This document shows positions 7,665 through 16,258 of a stretch of DNA of 64,000 nt, piece after piece (the stretch's first letter is position 1; every line of letters begins with the position of its first letter). Origin of the DNA: Desulfurivibrio sp044068625 (lineage in GTDB: Bacteria > Desulfobacterota > Desulfobulbia > Desulfobulbales > Desulfurivibrionaceae); NCBI RefSeq assembly GCF_044068625.1, contig NZ_JBIPKH010000002.1, positions 1 to 64,000 on the forward strand, given 5' to 3'. The position numbers were made by a program, and so were the translations under genes. Under the pieces are notes generated by a model, which was given only the letters and a program-made list of their open reading frames with translations, searched no databases and was not told where the DNA came from.

Positions 7665-9726
7665 GCTCGGTTGGGTGGGGATTAGCCGGCAGGTCCACGG
7701 TGGCGGTGGTGTACTGGCCGGGGACGCTCTCCAGGTAGAGCTGGCCGTTATGGTCGCGGACCAGCCCCTTGCTGATTCCCAGCCCCAGGCCGGTGCCCTC
7801 GCCCGGGGGCTTGGTGGTGAAGAGGGCGTCGAAGACGTGATCGATGGTGTCCTGGTCGATGCCGATGCCGTAATCGGTGATGGTGGTGCGGATAAAGGAG
7901 CGCTCCTGGATGGTTACCAGGCGGCTTGCGATCTTGATCCGTTTGTCGGGGTGGCGCTCCTGGTAACGGACGTTGAGGGCGTAACGGGCGTTGCTCAGCA
8001 GATTGAGGAAAACCTGGTGCAGGTGCTGGGGGTTGCCCCGCAGGGGGGGCAGATCGTCGGGAATCTCCACCTCCACCCGGATCCCATCCTTTTCAAACTG
8101 ATAGAGCAACAGGGAGATGCAGTCGTCGATCACCTCCTGGATGCTCAGATCCTCCACGATCTCGTCGCGCTGGCGGGCAAAGGAGAGCAGGTTCTTGACG
8201 ATGGCCGCCACCCGCTCGCTCTCCTTGATGATCCGGGGAAGAATCTCCCGCTCGGTGGATTCCACCTCCGGGTCAATCTCATCCAGCAGGATCTGGCTGT
8301 AGTTGATGATCCCGTTGATCGGGTTGTTGATCTCGTGGGCCACCCCGGCGGCCAGCTCCCCCAGGGCGGCGAACTGCCCGGCCCGCACCGCCTCGCTGCG
8401 ATGCTGCTCCTCGTCGGTGATATCCCGCAGGATCAGGATAAACTGCAGTTTACTCCCATGTTGCATCTGGCTGAGGGAGAAGGCCAGGGGGAAGAAGGAG
8501 TCGTCCCGGCGTTGGCCGTTTAAAGGGCGGTTGCTATTCATTGCCTCGCCCAGGGCGTCGACCAGTTGGTCGGGATCGGTGGCGGCGGGAAAGCGGATCA
8601 GAAAATCGATCCGGCGGCCGGTAATCTCGGCGGCGGAATAGCCGAACATATTTTCGGTGGGGGTGTTGACCGATTCGATCACTCCCGCCTCATCCATGAT
8701 CACCAGCCCGTCCCGCATATGGTCGATGATTGCCTGCAGCCGGGCTTCCGCCTGCTCCTTTTCCCGGATCGAAGAGGTGATCCGGTAGGACCCCAGGAAG
8801 ATGCCGAGCAGGCCGAGGAGCCACAGGGCCCAGTGGACGATGGCCACCACCGTCAAACTTTCCCGGTAGAGGTTGTGGAGCAGGGCGATGGGCACCGACA
8901 CGCTGATCCCGCCGCGAATGTCGCCGGCGATGTAACCCTGGCCGGCGTGGCAACGCAGGCAGCCATCCTCGGTGACCATGGGTCGCATCAGCCGGAAAAA
9001 GGGTTCACCATCGATCTCTTCGACGATCCAGGCTTCCCTGCGGTCGCCGCGTTCAAACTCTTCCAGCACCTCCCGCTCCCAGGCATCGGCGGTGTTACCG
9101 GCCCAGAGGGGATCTAGGCTGGTAATATGGCCCCGGGGCCCGCCGGTACCGGTCTGCATGTCGTAAACCTGGCGGATCATGTATTCGGGGTTGACCAGGG
9201 TCAGGACCCGGCCGGTATCGGTGATCACCGTGCTGTCCGGCACCAGGTGCTCCAGGATCGGGTTGGGACGGGAGGTTTCGGTGACCGGGACGAAAACCCC
9301 CTCCTGGTTGGCGGCCCAGCGGTAATAGAGCAGGTCCTTGTCGAAGATGGTGCTGGCTTCGCTCATTGCCACGGTGTGGATTCTCTGCCGCTCCTTGTCC
9401 TTGAACCAAAGCAGGGAGCCGCCGATCAGCACCGTCCAGATAAAGACCACGATCAGGGAAAAGAAAACCGGCCGGGCGTGGGACTGGGTGGCGGCTTTCT
9501 GCTCGTTGATCTGGCTTTCCAGGAAGCCGCAAAGCAGGGCGGACAGCAGGGCGAACACCACGCCGACGATCACGTGAACGCTGTCGAAGTAGGAGATTTC
9601 CGGGTGAAGAACCAGGCCGATCAGGGCGCTGAGATTGGCGAGCAGACCTATGACCAGGCCATAGGCGAGATAGCGGCCGGCCACCGAAAAATAGCGTAGG
9701 GCATTGATAGGGTTCAGGTAGTCCAT
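7657..9726 (-). CDS. Membrane histidine kinase with haem-binding Tll0287/DUF3365 sensor and PAS domain
   Basis: A 689-residue sensor kinase. Three N-terminal hydrophobic segments (about 18-40, 50-69, 87-107) precede a periplasmic DUF3365-type domain (about 110-285) containing CLRCH at 256-260, a c-type haem attachment site. Another helix (about 291-312) follows, then PAS (about 330-445) and a kinase core with the phosphoacceptor in VAHEINNP (H464), the N-box NLLSNA, and G-boxes DYGIGI and GTGLGLG. The kinase half resembles NtrB-type kinases. Haem in such domains is used to sense redox state or small ligands; here that is inference. No response regulator is adjacent, so its partner lies elsewhere. 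It ends overlapping fetB and is transcribed towards it. Confidence 0.9.
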   Translation of the reverse strand: MDYLNPINALRYFSVAGRYLAYGLVIGLLANLSALIGLVLHPEISYFDSVHVIVGVVFALLSALLCGFLESQINEQKAATQSHARPVFFSLIVVFIWTVLIGGSLLWFKDKERQRIHTVAMSEASTIFDKDLLYYRWAANQEGVFVPVTETSRPNPILEHLVPDSTVITDTGRVLTLVNPEYMIRQVYDMQTGTGGPRGHITSLDPLWAGNTADAWEREVLEEFERGDRREAWIVEEIDGEPFFRLMRPMVTEDGCLRCHAGQGYIAGDIRGGISVSVPIALLHNLYRESLTVVAIVHWALWLLGLLGIFLGSYRITSSIREKEQAEARLQAIIDHMRDGLVIMDEAGVIESVNTPTENMFGYSAAEITGRRIDFLIRFPAATDPDQLVDALGEAMNSNRPLNGQRRDDSFFPLAFSLSQMQHGSKLQFILILRDITDEEQHRSEAVRAGQFAALGELAAGVAHEINNPINGIINYSQILLDEIDPEVESTEREILPRIIKESERVAAIVKNLLSFARQRDEIVEDLSIQEVIDDCISLLLYQFEKDGIRVEVEIPDDLPPLRGNPQHLHQVFLNLLSNARYALNVRYQERHPDKRIKIASRLVTIQERSFIRTTITDYGIGIDQDTIDHVFDALFTTKPPGEGTGLGLGISKGLVRDHNGQLYLESVPGQYTTATVDLPANPHPTELT

Positions 9727-9865
9727 CTGGAAGCCAAACTACCACCGGTGAGGAGGGGGCGCAAGCGGCTGTTTTATTTTTTTGCAGTGGCCCAACCGGC
9801 TATTTTAAGCTAATAATGATCACTGTTGATCACCTTTCCCCAATCAAGCAGAAAGGAGGTACCAA

Positions 9866-10366
9866 ATGTTCAGTAAAAAGATGGAAAAAAGTCTCAACCA
9901 GCAGGTCAATGCCGAGCTTTACTCTTCTTATCTTTATCTGTCGATGTCGGCATATTTCAGCGAGATCAACCTGGCCGGCTGCGCCCACTGGATGCGGTTG
10001 CAGGCCCAGGAGGAGTTGCTCCACGGGTTGAAGATCTATGACTACATCAATGAGCGGGGAGGGCGGGCCCTGCTGGCCAGCATCGAGGCGCCGCCCCAGA
10101 AATGGGATTCGCCGGTGGCGGTTTTCGAGAATGTTCTGGCCCATGAGCAAAAGGTGACCGGGATGATCAACAAGCTGGTTGATCAGGCGATCAGCGAGAA
10201 GGATCACGCCACCAACAACTTTCTGCAATGGTTCGTGGCCGAGCAGGTGGAGGAGGAGGCCAGCGCCAACGAGGCCCTGCAGAAGATGAGGCTGGCGGCC
10301 AAGGAGGGGGGTCTTTTTATCCTGGACCAGGAGCTGGCCAGGCGGGTGCTTACCCCCGCCGCTTAG
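9866..10366 (+). CDS. ftnA: Bacterial non-haem ferritin
   Basis: A 166-residue ferritin, the usual length for FtnA. The four-helix bundle carries the ferroxidase residues in order: E in NAELYSSYLYLSM, E and H in QAQEELLHG, and E/Q residues in VAEQVEEEASA. It stores iron as a ferric mineral in the cytoplasm. The ATG at 9866 has an AGAAAGGAGG ribosome binding site. Upstream, TAATAATGATCACTGTTGATCA is AT-rich and partly palindromic and could be a Fur-type site, but the match is weak. Its position near the FetAB iron exporter suggests a small iron homeostasis group. Confidence 0.95.
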   Translation: MFSKKMEKSLNQQVNAELYSSYLYLSMSAYFSEINLAGCAHWMRLQAQEELLHGLKIYDYINERGGRALLASIEAPPQKWDSPVAVFENVLAHEQKVTGMINKLVDQAISEKDHATNNFLQWFVAEQVEEEASANEALQKMRLAAKEGGLFILDQELARRVLTPAA

Positions 10367-10382
10367 CCGGCTCCCCCAAGGA

Positions 10383-12020
10383 TTAGAGACGCAGATCCAC
10401 CTGCCCCTGCCACAGGCTTTCCCGCAGGGCCGTGATCTCGGGGTCCTCCAGGTAGTCGTCGAAATTGATCCGTTTGTCGATGATGCCGCCCGGGGTGATC
10501 TCGATGATCCGATTGGCGGTGGTGGCCACCAGTTGATGGTCGTGGGAGCTGAAGAGGATCACCTCGGGAAAGGCGATCAGGCCGTCGTTCAAGGCGGTGA
10601 TCGATTCCAGGTCCAGGTGGTTGGTGGGTTCGTCCAGAATCAGGGCGTTGGCCCCGCTGAGCATCATCCGGGCCAGCATGCAGCGGACCCGTTCCCCGCC
10701 GGAGAGGACGCTGGTCTTTTTCAGGGCCTCGTCGCCGGAGAAGAGCATCTTGCCCAGAAAGCCCCGGGCGAAGCTTTCCCCCTCGGTGTCCGGGGTATAT
10801 TGCCCCAGCCATTCCACCAGGGTCATGTCGTTGCTGAAAAAGGAGCTGTTATCCTTGGGGAAGTAGGAGGTGGTCATGGTCACCCCCCAACGGAACTCGC
10901 CCCGGTCCGGGGTCAGCTCCCCGGTGAGGATCTGGAACAGAGTGGTTTTGGCCAGGGAGTTGGCGCCGATGAAGGCGATCTTGTCTCCCTTGTGTACCGT
11001 CAGGTTGAAATTTTCCAGCACCGTCGCCCCTTCCAGTTCCTTGCCCAGGCCCTTGGCCTCCAGGAGGATGTCGCCGCAGGGCCGGTCAGGCTTGAAGAGG
11101 ATAAAGGGGTATTTGCGCGAGGAGGCGGGCAGCTCCTCCACGGTCAACTTTTCCAGCAGCTTCTTGCGCGAAGTGGCCTGCTTGGCCTTGGAGGCATTGG
11201 AGGAGAAGCGCTGGATAAATTCGCTCAGCTCCTTGGCTTTGGCGGCGGTTTTGCGGTTTTCATCCTGCTTCTGTTTGAGGAAGAGCTGGCTGGCCTGATA
11301 CCAGAAGTCGTAGTTGCCCACATAGGTGCGGATTTCGCCAAAATCGATATCGGCGATGTGGGTGCAGACCTGGTTGAGGAAATGGCGATCATGGGAAACG
11401 ATGATCACCGTGTTCTGGAAGCGGAAGAGGAAATCTTCCAACCAGGTGATGGACTTGAGGTCCAGGTGGTTGGTGGGCTCGTCCAGCAGCAGGATGTCGG
11501 GATTGCCGAACAGGGCCTGGGCCAGCAGCACCCGCACCTTGTCGCCTCCTTCCAACTCCTTCATCTTTTTGGGGTGGAACTCCTCGGGGATGCCCAGGCC
11601 TTTGAGCAGCACCGCCACCTCCGATTCCACCTCGTAGCCGTTCATCTCGGCGAATTCGCCCTCCAGCTCTCCGGCTCTTATGCCGTCGGCGTCGGAAAGT
11701 TCCGGTTGGGCGTAGAGGGCGTTACGCTCGGCCATCAGCTCGAAAAGACGCTGGTGGCCCATCACCACCGTGTCGAAGACGGTCTCTTCGTCGAAGGCGA
11801 ACTGGTCCTGGCGCAATACCGCGATCCGTTCCCTGGGCCCGACGATCACCTCGCCCTTGTCCGCCTCCTTCTCACCGGCCAGGATTTTGAGAAAGGTGGA
11901 TTTGCCCGAGCCGTTGGCCCCGATCAGGCCGTAGCAGTTGCCGGGGGTGAACTTGATGTTGACCTCTTTGAAGATAATCCGCTTGCCGTAGGCGAGGGAT
12001 ATGTTGGCGGTACTGATCAT
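10383..12020 (-). CDS. ybiT: ABC-F ATPase, YbiT-like
   Basis: A 545-residue soluble protein with two ABC domains and no membrane segments, typical of the ABC-F translation factors (Uup, EttA, YbiT) that bind the ribosomal E site. Domain one has Walker A GANGSGKST (34-42) and the signature ELEGGDKVR. The linker (about 240-300) is Lys-rich and helical, as for the P-site tRNA interaction motif. Domain two has a normal LSGGERVR signature and LILDEPTNHLD, but its Walker A reads GANSLAKTT (352-360), lacking the GxGKS glycines. Similar substitutions occur in YbiT relatives, suggesting a site with altered ATP turnover. It is monocistronic and convergent with ferritin. Confidence 0.9.
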   Translation of the reverse strand: MISTANISLAYGKRIIFKEVNIKFTPGNCYGLIGANGSGKSTFLKILAGEKEADKGEVIVGPRERIAVLRQDQFAFDEETVFDTVVMGHQRLFELMAERNALYAQPELSDADGIRAGELEGEFAEMNGYEVESEVAVLLKGLGIPEEFHPKKMKELEGGDKVRVLLAQALFGNPDILLLDEPTNHLDLKSITWLEDFLFRFQNTVIIVSHDRHFLNQVCTHIADIDFGEIRTYVGNYDFWYQASQLFLKQKQDENRKTAAKAKELSEFIQRFSSNASKAKQATSRKKLLEKLTVEELPASSRKYPFILFKPDRPCGDILLEAKGLGKELEGATVLENFNLTVHKGDKIAFIGANSLAKTTLFQILTGELTPDRGEFRWGVTMTTSYFPKDNSSFFSNDMTLVEWLGQYTPDTEGESFARGFLGKMLFSGDEALKKTSVLSGGERVRCMLARMMLSGANALILDEPTNHLDLESITALNDGLIAFPEVILFSSHDHQLVATTANRIIEITPGGIIDKRINFDDYLEDPEITALRESLWQGQVDLRL

Positions 12021-12170
12021 GCTGGCTGTTCCTTGGCTTTGAGATGCGAGCAGACGGGCGGGGCCGGTCTTGACCGGTTCCGAGGGGACTGGCTCAGGTT
12101 ATGGGGCGAAACCGGCCAATATACGCAAATTTTGGGGATCTGGCAAGCAGCTTTTAGGCCAAAATCGGCC

Positions 12171-13151
12171 TCACGCGCTTTGCCGGGGGGGCGAGCCCCC
12201 TTTGAGCAGGGTTTCCTGAAGGGTCCAGGGTGAGGTGAGGCAGGCATGGCCATGTTCGCCGCCTTTAATTCGAGAACAGAAGGTGACGAACTCCCGCATC
12301 AGGTTGGTGGTGGTTTTGTTTTTGTAGTGGATGATCTGGAGGGTGCGCCACATGTTTAACCCCTGCACCCGCAGGGCAACCAGCCACTTTTCCTCCAATT
12401 CCCGGCAAACGGTGAGATTGGAGACGCAGCCCACCCCCGCTCCCGCTTCCACCGCTTTCTTGATCGCCTCGGTGTGGCCCAGTTCCATGCTGATTCGCAG
12501 CCGGGAGAGGTGACCGGCCAGTTTCTTCTTGAAGATCTGGGCGGTGCCGGATCCCTGTTCCCGCATGATCCAGTCGCACTGTTCCAGGTCGCCCGGCACC
12601 TTGAAAACAGTCTTGCCGGCCAGGGGGTGGGAGATGCCGGTGATCACCACCAGCTCGTCCTGGAGCCAGGGGTGGGTTTCGATCTGGGGGCTGGTGACCT
12701 CGCCCTCGACAAAACCCAGATCCGCATCTCCTTCCATGATCATGGTTTCGGCGTGCCGGGTGTTGCAAACCAGCATATTGATCGAGGTGGCGGGGTGCAA
12801 TTTTTTGAAGGCCCCGATGAAGTAAGGCAGAACATAGTTGCCGATGGTGGAACTGGCCACGATTCGCAGGGACCCGGCCACCCCTTGCCCGTTTTCGCTC
12901 AACAGTGATTCCACGCTGTTTGCCTGGCCGAGAATATCCTTGGCAATGGGCAACAGGTAGCGACCCCGGTCGTTGATCAGCAGGTTGCGGCCCCGGCGGT
13001 CGAAGAGGGGGCCGTTGAGCTGATTCTGCAGCTCGCTCAGGGCCATGCTCACCGCCGACTGGGTAAGCCGCAATTTGGTGCTGGCCTTGGTAACCTGCCT
13101 GGTTTCGGCCACCGCCATGAAAATTTCCAGTTGCCGTAATGTTATACTCAT
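12171..13151 (-). CDS. LysR-family transcriptional regulator
   Basis: A 326-residue LysR-type regulator. Residues 1-62 form the winged helix-turn-helix (LRQLEIF, then TQSAVSMALSELQ and LFDRRGR). The effector domain (about 90-300) has the usual two-lobed periplasmic-binding fold, with the RIVASSTIGNYVLP start. The C-terminus runs about 25 residues beyond the usual end with a basic, proline-rich tail. It is divergent from the PilZ-like gene across a 136-bp AT-rich gap, the classic arrangement for a LysR regulator acting on its neighbour and itself. The effector is unknown; resemblance to the sulfur/nitrogen-type LysR group is too loose to name a gene. Confidence 0.9.
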   Translation of the reverse strand: MSITLRQLEIFMAVAETRQVTKASTKLRLTQSAVSMALSELQNQLNGPLFDRRGRNLLINDRGRYLLPIAKDILGQANSVESLLSENGQGVAGSLRIVASSTIGNYVLPYFIGAFKKLHPATSINMLVCNTRHAETMIMEGDADLGFVEGEVTSPQIETHPWLQDELVVITGISHPLAGKTVFKVPGDLEQCDWIMREQGSGTAQIFKKKLAGHLSRLRISMELGHTEAIKKAVEAGAGVGCVSNLTVCRELEEKWLVALRVQGLNMWRTLQIIHYKNKTTTNLMREFVTFCSRIKGGEHGHACLTSPWTLQETLLKGGSPPRQSA

Positions 13152-13287
13152 CCAGTTCGCCCTATCTTCAGTAAAATTTATGTTAATTATTAGGATAATG
13201 CATTTTTATTTATTGTTGGCATTGGCTATGGTGTCAAGCGAAAAGGTGTCAAAAAGATGCAGGATCACCAAGAATCAGGAGAAAGCC

Positions 13288-13821
13288 ATGAATACACAAA
13301 AGTGTTTGGTCGATGATTCGGCTCCCATCACTCTGAAAGAGGTGATTCGGGCACGCTCAAATCCTGTTCACCAGACCGAGTTTCACTGGTTCGAACCGCC
13401 GGTCCCCACCCTGGAGTCGTGGACGGCCCAGCCTTCCCTGGAGGCTCAACTCTGTCTACAGCGGAAATTTCCCCGTTTCTCACCCCGCCGTAAACTCTAT
13501 GTGCTGCATCGGGAACTGGGGCGGGTGGTCAATCTGGGCATGGGGGGGCTCTGCTTCACCTACTTTGATGATCCCAATCGGCAATCGCCGCTGCCCCAGG
13601 AGGGCCTGCTGGTCACCGCCGACAATCATTATCTGGAAGGTTTACCCTTCGAGGTGATCGCCGACCTGGTGGTAATTCCCCATTACCATGGAAAATACCG
13701 GGTCAGAAAGCGCTGTGTGCGCTTCGGCGAACTGGAAGATGAGCAGGTGGATAGGCTGGAGAACTTCATTCTCGATAACGCCCATATTCCCCAGTTGTCG
13801 ACCAAGATTGCCCGGAGTTGA
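13288..13821 (+). CDS. PilZ-like domain protein
   Basis: A 177-residue protein. The ATG at 13288 follows AGGAGAAAGCC; longer in-frame extensions upstream run into the regulatory gap. Residues 68-160 resemble PilZ: the Arg cluster PRFSPRRK, then GRVVNLGMGGLCF matching the (D/N)xSxxG motif except Gly for Ser, then a beta-rich stretch ending in a helix with RLENFI. PilZ domains bind cyclic di-GMP; with the partly altered motif, binding is likely but not certain. It faces the LysR gene and is followed by a clear terminator, so it forms a single-gene unit. Confidence 0.7.
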   Translation: MNTQKCLVDDSAPITLKEVIRARSNPVHQTEFHWFEPPVPTLESWTAQPSLEAQLCLQRKFPRFSPRRKLYVLHRELGRVVNLGMGGLCFTYFDDPNRQSPLPQEGLLVTADNHYLEGLPFEVIADLVVIPHYHGKYRVRKRCVRFGELEDEQVDRLENFILDNAHIPQLSTKIARS

Positions 13822-13870
13822 TCACCGACCCGGCCTTTTTTCCCTTGTGGAGGCCGGGCCTCCCTTTTCC

Positions 13871-13898
13871 AGCGGCCAGCATCTGGCCGCTTTTTTTT
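13871..13898 (+). terminator. Rho-independent terminator
   Basis: A perfect 9-bp stem AGCGGCCAG / CTGGCCGCT with a CAT loop is followed by eight T (13891-13898). It lies 50 bp after the PilZ-like gene and insulates it from the YcaO unit. Confidence 0.92.
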
Positions 13899-13943
13899 GC
13901 CTGCTCCCCCTCATACCACTTTGTACTATAAATACTTGACAAG

Positions 13944-13960
13944 CTGGCACGGCTTGGGCA
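13944..13960 (+). promoter_or_regulatory. Candidate sigma-54 promoter for the YcaO unit
   Basis: CTGGCACGGCTTGGGCA has a perfect -24 block (TGGCACG) and exact GG-N10-GC spacing (GG 13946-13947, GC 13958-13959). The -12 block is GGGCA instead of TTGCA, so the match is weaker than the other three sites in the window. It is 51 bp upstream of the YcaO start. A TTGACA at 13936-13941 overlaps it, but no good -10 follows at 17 bp. Confidence 0.45.
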
Positions 13961-14010
13961 TTTTCATGTTCCGTTGAACAACCCCATTGAAAGCAGCCCG
14001 GAGGATGAAG

Positions 14011-15795
14011 ATGCGCCAAACCGCCAGCCGCCCGCCCGTTCCCGCCCCGATCACCTACGGGGATTGCCTCAAAAGTTATACCTACGATCAGGACAAGGTC
14101 TGTACCCCCGAGGAGACCATCGCCAAGCTGAAGCAGCGTCTGGCCGAGGTCAAACTCGATATTTTGAATGATGTGCGCCGGGTGGACAGCGGCCGGTTGG
14201 ATATTCCGGTCTATTTCAGCGTCTGCGGCCGGGAAGCCTTCGAGGTGATCCGCAACAAGAAACAGCTGGGCAAGGGTTGCACCCCGGCCCAGTCCCAGGC
14301 CAGCGCCTGCATGGAACTGATCGAGCGCTTCAGCTTTTTCAGTTTCCGGCAGAATCCGGCCAACTTCATTCGGGCCACCCATGCCGAACTCAAGGCCGAG
14401 GGGTTGCCCCTGCTCCCCCTGTCGGCCCTGCTGCAGTCGGTTCACGATGAGACCACCTCCGAGGGGACCCTGGAACAGTTGATCGCCGAGATCCCCATCC
14501 GCTGGGCCTGGGCCACCAATCTCAACCGGGGCGAAATGGTCCTGGTGCCCTTCTCCTGGTTCTACGCCATCAATGAATTCAATGGTCCCTCCGCCGGCAA
14601 CTCCTACGAGGAGGCGATTCTCCAGGGCCTTTGCGAGATTGTCGAGCGCCATGTCTGCGCTTTGGTGACCCGCGAGCGGATCAAGGCTCCGCTGATCGAT
14701 CCCGCCTCCATCACCGATCCGGTGGCCGCCGAGTTGCTGGCCAAGTTCACCCGCCACGGGATCAAGGTCTATCTCAACGATTTCAGCCTGGATACCGGGA
14801 TTCCCACGGTGGGTGCCCTGGCCATCGATCCCTCCACCTTTCCCGAAACCAGCGAGATCGTCTATACCGCCGGCACCACCCCGGAACCCAACAAGGCCCT
14901 GATCCGGGCGCTCACCGAGGTGGCCCAGCTATCCGGGGATTTTCATACCAAGTCCAACTACCTGGCCAGCGGCCTGCCCAAGCCGCTCTCCCTTAAGGAG
15001 GTTGATTACATCACCGATCCCGGCCGGAGCGTGCGACTCGATGGGTTGCCCAATCTGGGCGATAACAACATGAAGGTGGAGATCGACCGTTGCCTGGCAG
15101 CGTTAAGCAAACTGGGAATGGAGGTGCTGCTGATCGACACCCGGCATCCGGAAGTTCAGATTCCGGCGATCTACACCATTGTGCCCGGGGCCCATTTCCG
15201 GGAGCGTTCCAACAGCAAAAACGCCGGGATGTTCGCCGCCAAGCTGGCCCACGAGCAGATTGGTGATCCCGAGGCTCAGATCAGGCAATTGAATAAGATG
15301 GGGGCCATCCTGCCCGAGGCCTACTTCATTGAATTTTTCCTGGGCAAGAAGAAGGCGGCCATGGCCCGTTACGATGAGGCCATCGGCCATTTCAACCGGG
15401 CCTTAGAGCTGCGCCCCGAGGCCGAGGATCTGCCCTATATCTACTCCTTCATGGGGGAGTGCCTGAAGGATATGGCCCGCTACGATGAGGCCATCGGCGT
15501 GCTGCGCCGGGGCATCGAGCTGGATGAGGAACGGCCCGATATCCATAATCTGCTGGGTTTTTGCCACTATAAGTTGGCCGATTACGAGACCGCGGTCACC
15601 CACTTTTCCCGCACCATCGATCTGGAGCCGGGCTCGGCCATCGATTTCGCCAACCTCGGCGTTAATCTGCGCAAGCTCAACCGGACCCAGGAGGCGGCCC
15701 GCAACTTTAAGATCGCCCTGACCATGGACCCCTATCTGGAACTGGCCCGCACCCACCTGGACGAGATGTTCGCTGAACAGGAGCAGGCTGCTTAG
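14011..15795 (+). CDS. YcaO-domain protein with C-terminal TPR repeats
   Basis: A 594-residue protein. The ATG at 14011 is chosen for the GGAGG six bases upstream; in-frame ATGs at 13987 and 14005 are less well placed. Residues to about 400 form a YcaO domain, with ATP-binding helices recognisable in QASACMELIERFSFF and EEAILQGLCEIVERH. About 430-590 hold TPR repeats, including two near-identical starts ARYDEAIGHF and ARYDEAIGVL. YcaO enzymes activate amide carbonyls with ATP to make azolines, thioamides or amidines, and E. coli YcaO assists ribosomal protein S12 methylthiolation. No precursor peptide or TfuA partner is visible. The next gene, 28 bp on, encodes a JAMM peptidase of the kind that releases sulfur carrier conjugates, suggesting a sulfur-transfer role (inference). 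Confidence 0.85.
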   Translation: MRQTASRPPVPAPITYGDCLKSYTYDQDKVCTPEETIAKLKQRLAEVKLDILNDVRRVDSGRLDIPVYFSVCGREAFEVIRNKKQLGKGCTPAQSQASACMELIERFSFFSFRQNPANFIRATHAELKAEGLPLLPLSALLQSVHDETTSEGTLEQLIAEIPIRWAWATNLNRGEMVLVPFSWFYAINEFNGPSAGNSYEEAILQGLCEIVERHVCALVTRERIKAPLIDPASITDPVAAELLAKFTRHGIKVYLNDFSLDTGIPTVGALAIDPSTFPETSEIVYTAGTTPEPNKALIRALTEVAQLSGDFHTKSNYLASGLPKPLSLKEVDYITDPGRSVRLDGLPNLGDNNMKVEIDRCLAALSKLGMEVLLIDTRHPEVQIPAIYTIVPGAHFRERSNSKNAGMFAAKLAHEQIGDPEAQIRQLNKMGAILPEAYFIEFFLGKKKAAMARYDEAIGHFNRALELRPEAEDLPYIYSFMGECLKDMARYDEAIGVLRRGIELDEERPDIHNLLGFCHYKLADYETAVTHFSRTIDLEPGSAIDFANLGVNLRKLNRTQEAARNFKIALTMDPYLELARTHLDEMFAEQEQAA

Positions 15796-15823
15796 CCATT
15801 GTTTTAGCCAAGGAATTGCCGCA

Positions 15824-16225
15824 ATGATTTTGCCGATTGCAGAAAAGGTCATCACCGCCCTGCTGGCCCATGGCCGGCGGGATGAGCCCAACGAGGCCTG
15901 CGGCTACCTGGCCGCTCGCGACGGGGTGGTCTGCCGCCATTTCGAGTTGACCAATATCGATGCCGCCCCCGATCACTACACCATGGACCCGGCGGAACAG
16001 TTTGCCGTCATCCGCCAAATCAGGGCCGAGGGGTTGCAGCTGGTGGCGGTCTATCACTCCCACCCCGCCACCCCGGCCCGTCCCTCCCTGGAAGATCTTC
16101 GCCTGGCCCATGATCCCAAGATGGTTTATGTTATTGTCAGCCTGATGGCGGGGGTGGCTCCGGTGCGGGCTTTCAAGATCAATGCTGGCGTCGAAACCGA
16201 GGTGCCCCTGCGGGTGCTTACCTGA
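15824..16225 (+). CDS. M67 JAMM/Mov34 metallopeptidase, Mec-like
   Basis: A 133-residue JAMM (JAB1/MPN) domain protein. The zinc site is complete: E24 in NEACGYL, then YHSHPATPARPSLED with H78, H80, S88 and D91, matching EXnHSHPX7SX2D. Small bacterial members such as Mec cleave amino acids or sulfide-bearing conjugates from ubiquitin-like sulfur carriers (CysO, ThiS). It is 28 bp downstream of the YcaO-TPR gene and 33 bp upstream of a glycosyltransferase gene, so all three may share a transcript. No ThiS/MoaD-like carrier or E1-like enzyme is encoded next to it in the window. Confidence 0.9.
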   Translation: MILPIAEKVITALLAHGRRDEPNEACGYLAARDGVVCRHFELTNIDAAPDHYTMDPAEQFAVIRQIRAEGLQLVAVYHSHPATPARPSLEDLRLAHDPKMVYVIVSLMAGVAPVRAFKINAGVETEVPLRVLT

Positions 16226-16258
16226 ATCGGTGCCGGGCCGTAACCCCGATGGGAACAG

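Noticed and set aside
10533..12233. A 566-codon open frame on the plus strand
   Set aside because: Antisense to the ABC-F gene, which has clear ATPase motifs and a proper start.
13936..13964. A sigma-70 promoter for the YcaO gene based on TTGACA
   Set aside because: The expected -10 position reads CATTTT, a poor match; the overlapping sigma-54 pattern has exact spacing.
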